The notes under the pieces were generated by a model. That model was given only the letters and a program-made list of their open reading frames with translations, was not told the DNA's origin and searched no databases. The translations under genes and the position numbers were made by a program. This document shows, piece by piece, positions 17,403 through 24,201 of a DNA stretch of 30,949 bases; the stretch's first letter is position 1, and every line of letters starts with the position of its first letter. Origin of the DNA: GCA-002701945 sp964442015 (GTDB lineage: Bacteria; Fidelibacterota; Marinisomatia; Marinisomatales; TCS55); assembly GCA_964442015.1 (NCBI GenBank), contig CAYTYA010000017.1, forward strand, positions 1 through 30,949, written 5' to 3'.

Positions 17403-18766
17403 TAAGAGCAATATTTTTATTTAGTATCTTACTATTTAATCTGTTTGATGTATCCTTTGCAGCAACTAGAGTGGCATATACTCGACCAGGCGTTATGATG
17501 AAAATACCATTTAGTACAGTTGGTAGATCCCCCTATTTATTTAGAACTGGGTTTGGAACAGAATTCCATAATCTTAGCCCTTTTAATAGCACAGCAGGCA
17601 TTTTCTTCGACATGGAAGTTGGAAAAAACTTTTCAGTTGGCTTTTCTTCTGTACAGACTGCAGATACAACTAATCTAGCCAATCTAGATGTATCTACATA
17701 TACCCCTCCCGTTGAGTTTGGTTTTCATTTACAACAAAGGGTTTATACTTATAATGATATAAGTGTATCTATTGGATTACAAGATATAGTATTTAAAAAT
17801 TCGGAAAGTGAAAGCGGCTTAAGCTTATCGCCGAAACAGTTGTCATTTTTTGCTGTTGTTAGTAGCGCAAAAAGTTTAGGATCATATAATTTACAGACTT
17901 TTCTAGGTTTTGGTACTGGAGGATTTGGCGCACAAGATTCTCTTCCAGCTGCTGATTCTACAGGTACTCCCGCTGGAGTATTTGCAGGTTTTCATTTAAA
18001 CACTCCATTCTTTAATAAATGGGGCGGTTTGGATTTTGTGGGTGAATTTGATGGTATAGGAATCAATGTGGGACTCCGCATCCCCCTTACCTCGGATTAT
18101 CGCCTAAACATTGGGTTCACCCACATAGATAAACTGCCAAGTTGGAAGCTTCGTTATTGGCCAGGCCATCCAGCTTTAACCATTGGATTTGATATGGCTG
18201 TTCCAAGGAGAGCTAGGCGTGTGCTTGGAGATATATCAGGACCCGCCCCACTATTGTCAGATGGAGATATGCCAGTTTTTGATGATGAATTTTCTGATCA
18301 GTTTGATTCCACTTTAGCAATGGCAAGCTTTGTAGTTAGTTCTCTTCGCGATTCTGTAGTTATGGTAAATAATGAAATGAGAAATTTAATGGTAAGGCTG
18401 TCCGCAATGGAGCAGCGTTCAAATTTTCTTGAAGATTCTCTAGCTTCATTAAAACTATCAAGTAATGTTGGTGAAAAAAATATGAATGAAGCTATGAGGC
18501 ATCTTTCTAGATCTCTTAGATATTTTTATGGAGGAGATTATAGAGCATCACTGCAGGAAGTTGAAACTGCACTAGATTTAAACCCAAATCTTGCTCTTGC
18601 GTACGCCAGAAGAGGTTCTATATACTATAAGCTTGGGGATGTGCAAAGAGCAACCATTAATTGGAACCTTGCCTTAAGAATGGACCCTGAGTATGATGAT
18701 GTACGTAATATTTTAAAAGCATTACATGAAAATAGATTAAAAACAACGAGTTTTGTTAGGGAGTAG
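17399..18766 (+). CDS. Outer-membrane beta-barrel-like protein with coiled coil and C-terminal TPR
   Basis: A 455-residue exported protein that I cannot assign to a named family. Residues 1-22 are a signal peptide ending SFA. Residues about 25-270 are rich in alternating aromatic/glycine beta strands (for example NFSVGFSS, PPVEFGFHLQQRVYTY, YNLQTFLGFGTGGFG, GIGINVGLRIPLTSDYRLNIGFTHID), which suggests an outer-membrane barrel. After a basic turn (RRARRVLG) come an acidic linker, a coiled coil at about 310-350 (VVMVNNEMRNLMVRLSAMEQ) and two TPRs at about 365-435 (YFYGGDYRASLQEVETALDL, RRGSIYYKLGDVQRATINW). A barrel with periplasmic coiled-coil/TPR extension is well suited to link the outer membrane to a periplasmic partner. 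It overlaps the previous gene by 4 bases and is followed by MotA after 6 bases. Confidence 0.78.
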   Translation: MIRAIFLFSILLFNLFDVSFAATRVAYTRPGVMMKIPFSTVGRSPYLFRTGFGTEFHNLSPFNSTAGIFFDMEVGKNFSVGFSSVQTADTTNLANLDVSTYTPPVEFGFHLQQRVYTYNDISVSIGLQDIVFKNSESESGLSLSPKQLSFFAVVSSAKSLGSYNLQTFLGFGTGGFGAQDSLPAADSTGTPAGVFAGFHLNTPFFNKWGGLDFVGEFDGIGINVGLRIPLTSDYRLNIGFTHIDKLPSWKLRYWPGHPALTIGFDMAVPRRARRVLGDISGPAPLLSDGDMPVFDDEFSDQFDSTLAMASFVVSSLRDSVVMVNNEMRNLMVRLSAMEQRSNFLEDSLASLKLSSNVGEKNMNEAMRHLSRSLRYFYGGDYRASLQEVETALDLNPNLALAYARRGSIYYKLGDVQRATINWNLALRMDPEYDDVRNILKALHENRLKTTSFVRE

Positions 18767-18772
18767 ATTTCT

Positions 18773-19558
18773 ATGGATATTGCAACCTTAGTAGGTATTG
18801 TTTTAGGACTTGGAGCTATTGCTGGTAGTATATTTTTAGCTGCAGCTGAAGCTGGTGCTAGTACGGGAGGCTTTATTTCTGGTCCAAGTTTTGCAATTGT
18901 ATTTGGAGGGATGCTTGCATCTATATCTGTAGCCTTCCCTCTTTCGGATGTATTAAAATTAGGTGCTGCAATGGGCGCAGTATTAAAGGGAGGCGAAGTA
19001 AAACTAGGAGAACTTGTTGATGAGGCTGTTGAAGCTGCAGACGTTGGTAGAAAAGGCGCAGCAGATTTGGAAAAGCACGTTGATGCAATTAAAAATTATT
19101 TTTTCCGTGATGGAGTGCAAATGGTTGTTGATGGATATTCATTAGAAGAATTGACAGAAATATTAGAAACCAGAATAGAGTACAGAGAAATAAGGGAGAA
19201 AACTCAAGCTGACCTGTTTAAATCAATGGGTGTTATGTCTCCTGCCTGGGGAATGGTTGGAACATTAATTGGTTTAGTTATTATGTTATCAGGCTTTGGC
19301 GGTGAAGGTGGCGCGGATTCTTTGGGCCCTGGGATGTCAGCAGCATTAATAACTACATTTTATGGTGCTGTTTTTGCTAACCTATTTTTCTTACCTATGG
19401 CGGATAAAATAAATGTTAGAATTTCAGCGAATACAACACTTCAGGCTTTATTGGTGGAGGCCTCTCGGTTGATACATCAGAAAAAACACCCCCTTATTGT
19501 GAGGGAAAAACTCAATTCTTTCATACCGCCCGCAGAATGGAAAAAAGAAGGTGAATAA
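18773..19558 (+). CDS. motA: MotA/PomA-family stator subunit
   Basis: A 261-residue protein of the size and topology of MotA: TM helices at about 3-25, 35-56, 155-175 and 189-209, with a cytoplasmic loop of about 95 residues between TM2 and TM3 and a C-terminal cytoplasmic tail. The loop has the family motif GVQMVVDGYSLEELTEILET. TM3 carries SPAWGMVGTLIGLVIML with the conserved proline at 157, and TM4 has MSAALITTFYGAVFANLFF followed by the second proline in FLPMADKI. In the known motors MotA forms a ring around MotB and turns ion flow into torque on FliG. Its place directly before a MotB, a FliF-like and a FliG-like gene supports the same task here. It lacks the long cytoplasmic tail of ZorA. 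The gap to motB is 6 bases. Confidence 0.93.
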   Translation: MDIATLVGIVLGLGAIAGSIFLAAAEAGASTGGFISGPSFAIVFGGMLASISVAFPLSDVLKLGAAMGAVLKGGEVKLGELVDEAVEAADVGRKGAADLEKHVDAIKNYFFRDGVQMVVDGYSLEELTEILETRIEYREIREKTQADLFKSMGVMSPAWGMVGTLIGLVIMLSGFGGEGGADSLGPGMSAALITTFYGAVFANLFFLPMADKINVRISANTTLQALLVEASRLIHQKKHPLIVREKLNSFIPPAEWKKEGE

Positions 19559-19564
19559 CAATTA

Positions 19565-20395
19565 ATGGCTAAATCATCAGGAGAAAAAAAAGCATTTAAA
19601 GCTGGCATCGTAAAAGGAATGAGCCTTGTTGATGAGGGTTTGCCGGGATGGTTTGGTACATTTGCAGATATGATGACGCTTCTTTTTGCCTTTTTTGTTC
19701 TTTTGGCAGCATTATCTACAATGGATCCAGTAAAAATAATGGAAATGGCAAATTCTACAGGTAAATCTTTGGGTAGTAAAATTAAAAAAGAAGGAGCTGC
19801 AGAATTAGAGGGAAAGTTTGAAAAAAAAGCTACAAAGTTATCAGAAGTAAAAGCATCGTTAGATGAAATGGTAGAAAAAATTGAAGCTGAAATGAAGGAT
19901 AGCAAGGGAGATCCACCAGTAGAAGTCACCACTAGTTCTAAAGGTGTTACATTAGAGATTAGCGGTGATTTTAGTTTTGGATCTGGAAGCGCTGGAATAA
20001 GTCCAGGTCTAAAGAAATTATTATCAGAAAAAATAGTACCTGAGATTAAGAATTCAATTTTCCAAATTGAAATTGCAGGGCACACAGATAGCGACGTATT
20101 GCCCAAAGCATATCAAAAACGATTTCCATCAAATTGGGAGCTATCTACGGCGCGTGGATCGGCAGTGGTAAGAAATGTTATTGATCAGGGAGTAAACCCG
20201 ACCCGGTTGGTTGCTGCAGGATATGCTGATTGGGTTCCAAGAGGTCAAGCGCAAAACTTAACACAGAAAGTAGATAGAAATACTGTTTTGGAATTGAATG
20301 ATACACCGGAAAAAAAAGGTAGAAATAGAAGAATAGAAATCACATTTTTAAAACCTTCACATCACTCAACAAGCTATGTGGGAAATGATGGTTGA
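19565..20395 (+). CDS. motB: MotB/PomB-family stator subunit with OmpA-like peptidoglycan-binding domain
   Basis: A 276-residue protein with a short cytoplasmic N-terminus, one TM helix (about 35-56) and a periplasmic OmpA/MotB domain. The ion-binding aspartate is Asp35 in WFGTFADMMTLLFAFFVLL, and the sequence around it is closer to sodium-type PomB (TFADLMSLLMCFFVLLLS) than to E. coli MotB. That leaves the coupling ion as an inference. Residues 57-115 form the linker and plug region. The peptidoglycan-binding domain includes EIAGHTDSD (His173), NWELSTARGSAVV and GRNRRIEITF. It has a PomB-like insertion between the two last motifs. Together with MotA (6 bases upstream) it would form the wall-anchored stator of the motor. 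Confidence 0.93.
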   Translation: MAKSSGEKKAFKAGIVKGMSLVDEGLPGWFGTFADMMTLLFAFFVLLAALSTMDPVKIMEMANSTGKSLGSKIKKEGAAELEGKFEKKATKLSEVKASLDEMVEKIEAEMKDSKGDPPVEVTTSSKGVTLEISGDFSFGSGSAGISPGLKKLLSEKIVPEIKNSIFQIEIAGHTDSDVLPKAYQKRFPSNWELSTARGSAVVRNVIDQGVNPTRLVAAGYADWVPRGQAQNLTQKVDRNTVLELNDTPEKKGRNRRIEITFLKPSHHSTSYVGNDG

Positions 20396-20434
20396 TTATT
20401 ATGAGTATATTAAGAATTATAAAAGGAGAACAAT

Positions 20435-21874
20435 ATGAAGAGAGGACATAAAATATATCCTTTCATTTGGTTTTTTGTTTTAGGCCTAAGCTTATTATTA
20501 GGTCAACAAAGCTCATCCTATTTAACGCAAAAACTGATGGTAGAAAGCGATCTACGATCTAGAATAGCTAGTGCATTATCTAAGATTATTGATGATCAAA
20601 AATATGTAATTGATGTTGATGTTAATATTGAGGTTACTGGTGAAAAAGAAGAGCAAATTACAATCATTCCCAGCGATAGACCGATTTATGATGAAGCATC
20701 AGCCTTAGAAGAGCTGACGACTATAATAGGAGAAGCAGCTCCAAAAGGTGGCTCTGATCCAGAATCTGAATTTTCTAGCATGGGATTACCTATACCAGGA
20801 TTTGATTTTGAAGTAGAAGCAGAACCGCAGGTTGCTCAAGAGAATTCTAATGAAGGGCAGGGGGGCCCAGGAATGGTTGTGCCAATACAAGAGCCTGGAA
20901 ATACTACAGAAAGAGTCCAATCTAAAACTTTGACAAAAAGAGTGCCGGCTATAGCTGCAGTAAAGCGCTTACAGATTAGTATCATCCTTCAAGAAGGTGC
21001 TGCCCCAGAATTAATTGAAAATATTCGCCAAGTCGTAATGGTGGCTTCTAGGTTCGATCGCACTAGAGGCGATGTCCTTAGTATTATGACAGCATCTTTT
21101 AAAGAAAGAAGAGATGAAAAAAGCGCTGAACAAGTATTACTAAAAAATATTGCAGATAAACTAGAAATGCTCCAATCCGGTGAAGGAGATGATGCCTTAA
21201 CGAAATCTATTGAAAAGGAAATCAGCGGTCCATTATTAGAGTTAAAAGAACAATTGAATAATTTAGAGAGAAGAGGTGCGGCAGATAAATTTGAGTTTGA
21301 AAGAAAAACAGCTTTATTACGGGACTCGCTACAATTGCGAGCACTGAAAGAAGAAATAACTTCACTAAAGAATGAATTATCATTTGCCAATGATGCTCGT
21401 GTTGATTCCCAATTAACAAATAGAATTGCAACGCTTGATTCTATGCAATTGGGGCTTGGGCAAGAAATAGAAGATGTTGAAAGTTCATCTGCATTGATAA
21501 TATTGGTTTCTATTTTAGGGGTACTTGTTGTTGTGTTGCTGGTATTAGTTGTTATTTTGTTATTTAAGAAAAAACAAGGTCCACAACAGCCTCAAATGCC
21601 AATGCCATGGCCATATCCACCGCCACCATTACGTAGAAAAAAAAAGCGTAAAAGTGCGCCAGTAGCAAATAATGAGGCACAAGAGGATCCTGATGTTATC
21701 AGGGGTGAAATCGGTGAAATGAGACAGTCTGTAGTTTCAATGAGCGTCGGGCAGCCAAAAACTGCTACCCGTATTGTTAAAGAATGGTTAGAGGATGATG
21801 TTGTTCCGGAACCGGAACCTCCTCCTGAGGAACCAGAAGAAGATTCTGATAAAAAGAAGAAAAAGAAGAAATAA
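20435..21874 (+). CDS. FliF-like rotor ring protein lacking RBM1/RBM2
   Basis: A 479-residue protein starting at an ATG 6 bases after a strong AAGGAG (20423-20428). Residues 8-25 are a signal/first TM. Residues 36-80 (LRSRIASALSKIIDDQ, VIDVDVNIEVTGEKEEQ) and 165-222 (RVPAIAAVKRLQISIILQ, ASRFDRTRGDVLSIMTASF) correspond to the two halves of the FliF RBM3 domain. A Pro/Gly/Glu-rich insertion sits where the beta-collar lies. The roughly 200 residues of RBM1 and RBM2 expected before RBM3 are absent. Residues about 228-345 are a long coiled coil, then TM2 (353-377), a Pro-rich and basic stretch, and GQPKTATRIVKEWLEDD (439-455), which resembles the FliG-binding end of FliF. The final residues are acidic/proline-rich and end in seven lysines. 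The family match rests on motif order, not on a search. Next is the FliG-like gene. Confidence 0.8.
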   Translation: MKRGHKIYPFIWFFVLGLSLLLGQQSSSYLTQKLMVESDLRSRIASALSKIIDDQKYVIDVDVNIEVTGEKEEQITIIPSDRPIYDEASALEELTTIIGEAAPKGGSDPESEFSSMGLPIPGFDFEVEAEPQVAQENSNEGQGGPGMVVPIQEPGNTTERVQSKTLTKRVPAIAAVKRLQISIILQEGAAPELIENIRQVVMVASRFDRTRGDVLSIMTASFKERRDEKSAEQVLLKNIADKLEMLQSGEGDDALTKSIEKEISGPLLELKEQLNNLERRGAADKFEFERKTALLRDSLQLRALKEEITSLKNELSFANDARVDSQLTNRIATLDSMQLGLGQEIEDVESSSALIILVSILGVLVVVLLVLVVILLFKKKQGPQQPQMPMPWPYPPPPLRRKKKRKSAPVANNEAQEDPDVIRGEIGEMRQSVVSMSVGQPKTATRIVKEWLEDDVVPEPEPPPEEPEEDSDKKKKKKK

Positions 21875-21886
21875 AGAGGTCATTAT

Positions 21887-22825
21887 ATGATCACTGATAT
21901 AAAAAGATTATCTGGTCTACAAAAAGTAGCGATATTGTTTAATATTCTCGGTGAAGGTTTATCAATAACTTTGTTAAAAGAATTAACAAAGACTGATATA
22001 AGAAAAATCCGATCCGTTGCCCGCGATATGGATAGCGTATCGTTTAAAGTAAAAAAGCAGGTAATTGAACAATTCTATTATAGCTTTGTAAGCGAAAAGT
22101 TTCAATCTGAAGAGGGCGCAGAGGATGAACCAAAGAAGCCGTTCGCTTTTTTACAGGAGTTAACTGATGAGCAATTAATATCAATGGTTTTGCCGGAGGA
22201 TACAAGAGTAAAAGCGATTGTCATGGCCCAGGTAGATACAGAGAAACGAGCAAAAGTTTTAGATCGACTTGGTCCAGAAGAAAAAGGTAGAGTGTTGATT
22301 GAAATGGGTACTTTGGATGAAGTGCCCCTGGAGGCAGTAGTTAGTATAGCATCAGAATTACAGGAAAAATCCCACTTTTTACCCAAAACTGTTGATTTTT
22401 CAAGAGGAGGGGGTAAGGATGTTGCGGATATTTTGGGAGATATGGATCCTGATGATGAATCAAAATATTTAGAAGCAATATCAAGAGAGGCTCCTGCTTT
22501 GGCAGAAGAAATAAAAAAATATCACCTTAAATGGGATGATATTTTCGAATTTTTTCCTGATAATATTATACGAGATCTTATGAACTCAGTAGAACTTGAC
22601 CTTATTGCAATGTCAATGAAGGGGATGGATGAAGAAGTTGTAACAAGAGTTAAAAGCAATCTTCCTCAGAAAAAACAAGCTATGTATGAGCCTGTAGAAG
22701 GAGCAGTTTCAAAAAGAGAAGTTGATAATGCAAGAAAAGGAATTGTTCAAGCGGCAAAGCAGATGGAAAAAGATGGTGCTTTTAAATTAGAAGATTTTAT
22801 AGGCGGAGGAGAGATGGTTGAGTAA
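21887..22825 (+). CDS. FliG-like rotor switch protein
   Basis: A 312-residue cytoplasmic protein, slightly shorter than usual FliG (about 330-345). All three FliG parts can be followed. The N-domain (1-75) opens LSGLQKVAILFNILGEGLSI, the part that binds the FliF tail. The middle domain (about 85-185) has FLQELTDEQLISMVLPEDTR, IVMAQVDTEKRAKVLDRLGP and GGGKDVADILGDMDPDDESK. The C-domain (about 195-312) has IFEFFPDNIIRDLMNSVELD, IAMSMKGMDEEVVTRVKSNL, then VSKREVDNARKGIVQAAKQM. This domain order is diagnostic for FliG, which carries MotA-derived torque in flagella. Some torque-helix charges look changed relative to classic FliG. It sits 12 bases after the FliF-like gene, has an AGAGG ribosome site and is the last gene before the terminator at 22847. 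Confidence 0.88.
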   Translation: MITDIKRLSGLQKVAILFNILGEGLSITLLKELTKTDIRKIRSVARDMDSVSFKVKKQVIEQFYYSFVSEKFQSEEGAEDEPKKPFAFLQELTDEQLISMVLPEDTRVKAIVMAQVDTEKRAKVLDRLGPEEKGRVLIEMGTLDEVPLEAVVSIASELQEKSHFLPKTVDFSRGGGKDVADILGDMDPDDESKYLEAISREAPALAEEIKKYHLKWDDIFEFFPDNIIRDLMNSVELDLIAMSMKGMDEEVVTRVKSNLPQKKQAMYEPVEGAVSKREVDNARKGIVQAAKQMEKDGAFKLEDFIGGGEMVE

Positions 22826-22846
22826 TTGAGAAAGAGCATTTCATAT

Positions 22847-22875
22847 AAAACCCCCGATAAGGGGGTTTTTTTTTA
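22847..22875 (+). terminator. Rho-independent terminator closing the motor-like operon
   Basis: AAAACCCCC (22847-22855), loop GATAA (22856-22860), then GGGGG followed by a run of nine Ts form a perfect GC-rich hairpin plus U-tract about 20 bases after the FliG-like stop. It is the strongest terminator in the window and separates the motor unit from the gamma-glutamyl genes. Confidence 0.93.
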
Positions 22876-22911
22876 TTTAATTATTAAACTAATTAAGAAT
22901 ATTATTATTGA

Positions 22912-24201
22912 ATGAAAAACAAGATTATAGAATTAATACTAAAAAAGCCATCATCATATAAAAATAGATTAATCGGTGTAGAAATTGAAGATATTGTTTA
23001 TACAGATAATTGCAATAGAATCCCTGTGAATCCATCTAAAGACTATTCCGCATCTGATTTATTAAATGATTTAATCAAAAATAAAGAAAATAATAATGAA
23101 ACATATGATTATTCTATAGAACCTGGCGGTCAAATTGAATGGTCATCAACGCCACATCTGTCTTTGTACGATATTCAAAAAGAATATAAAAGACATTTGG
23201 ATAGTTTCAGAAGCTTATTGTTTGATAATAATTTGTTTGCAATTGATTATACAGTTGAACCTATTTATTCTCCATCTACTGTTGAATTAATAGATAGCCC
23301 TAAATATATATTAATGAACAATTTATTTGAAAAAACAGGTTCTCATGGAAATTGGATGATGAGAAACACAGCAAGTATTCAAATAAATATGGATATCCTT
23401 TCTAAAGATGATGGTGAACAAATGGCATTTCTATCCGATTGTATAAGCCCATTTGCCTCTTTGTTATTTGCTAATGCACCATTTATTAAATCTGATCCAG
23501 TAAGTGAAAAGAATTATAGGCATATAATTTGGTCTAACACGGATAAGAACAGGTGCGGTTATTTATTTGATCATGGTATTATTTCAAGCGATAATCTCAT
23601 TGAAAAATTTTCAGATATAGTTTTAAATGCACCATCCATTTTTTCTATGGATAGAAATGATAATGTAAAACCATTTATGGGGACCATAAATAAGTGGCTC
23701 AATTTATCATATGATAAAAATGAACTAAGCGATCAAATTATTAATGTTGCCCTTCATCAGATATTTACTCATGTTAGATTTAAGAAAGGAATTATAGAAC
23801 TCCGCTGTGCTGACCGACCTCCTTTCGGCTATGAATTTGCACCCATAGCGTTTTGGGTGGGCATATTGACTGATGGTGTAATAAGAGATAAATTGATGGA
23901 ATTATTTTTATCATGGAAACATATTGATAGAGAACTTTCAATTAATAATGCTGATATTATAAACCTAGAAAATATTGGACCGCAGAATACCAGCATGCAT
24001 GGTTGGATTAATTATTTTTCTGAATTAGCATTAGAAGGATTATCCAACAGGAGTCATCAATTATCTATTAGCAATGAAGAAGATTTATTGATACCTTATT
24101 TAGAATTATTCCGAAATAAAGGTGTGCCAGGATTATTTCGTCAGAATGAATATATAAATAGCAATAAAAACCTAAAAGAATTTATAAGAAAGCCTTTTTG
24201 A
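22912..24201 (+). CDS. gshA: Glutamate-cysteine ligase, GCS2/plant-type family
   Basis: A 429-residue carboxylate-amine ligase of the GCS2 type, the family of EgtA and plant-type glutamate-cysteine ligases, which make gamma-glutamylcysteine from Glu, Cys and ATP. Evidence is the N-terminal GVEIED (Gly22-Asp27), where the glutamates bind Mg-ATP, SIEPGGQIEWSSTPHLSL at about 67-84, the RNTASIQINMD strand, and VRFKKGIIELRCADRPP, all in the order expected for this fold. It is likely cytoplasmic. A gshB-type glutathione synthetase is not encoded in the window, so the end product (glutathione, gamma-glutamylcysteine or another gamma-glutamyl compound) is open. The TGA overlaps the TTG of the next gene by 4 bases, a sign of coupled translation. 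A terminator lies upstream of this gene, so it has its own promoter in the short gap to 22912. Confidence 0.85.
   Translation: MKNKIIELILKKPSSYKNRLIGVEIEDIVYTDNCNRIPVNPSKDYSASDLLNDLIKNKENNNETYDYSIEPGGQIEWSSTPHLSLYDIQKEYKRHLDSFRSLLFDNNLFAIDYTVEPIYSPSTVELIDSPKYILMNNLFEKTGSHGNWMMRNTASIQINMDILSKDDGEQMAFLSDCISPFASLLFANAPFIKSDPVSEKNYRHIIWSNTDKNRCGYLFDHGIISSDNLIEKFSDIVLNAPSIFSMDRNDNVKPFMGTINKWLNLSYDKNELSDQIINVALHQIFTHVRFKKGIIELRCADRPPFGYEFAPIAFWVGILTDGVIRDKLMELFLSWKHIDRELSINNADIINLENIGPQNTSMHGWINYFSELALEGLSNRSHQLSISNEEDLLIPYLELFRNKGVPGLFRQNEYINSNKNLKEFIRKPF

Noticed and set aside
19477..20106. Minus-strand 209-residue open frame
   Set aside because: It is antisense to the end of motA and most of motB; low-complexity Ser/Phe-rich translation typical of a shadow frame.
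18773..20395. MotAB pair as part of a Zorya anti-phage system
   Set aside because: ZorA has a long cytoplasmic tail and Zorya carries helicase/nuclease genes. Here MotA is standard length and the next genes are FliF-like and FliG-like.
16530..20395. Tol-Pal system (YbgF-like plus TolQ/TolR-like proteins)
   Set aside because: The channel proteins have MotA length and topology and a MotB-type peptidoglycan-binding domain. TolA, TolB and Pal are absent, and rotor-like genes follow.
20989..21431. Minus-strand frames of 133 and 69 residues
   Set aside because: They are antisense to the RBM3/coiled-coil part of the FliF-like gene and have no recognisable features.
20435..21874. SctJ/YscJ ring protein of an injectisome
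   Set aside because: The domain present is RBM3 with a second TM and a FliG-binding-like tail, and FliG/MotAB-like genes are adjacent. No injectisome ATPase or export apparatus genes are seen.
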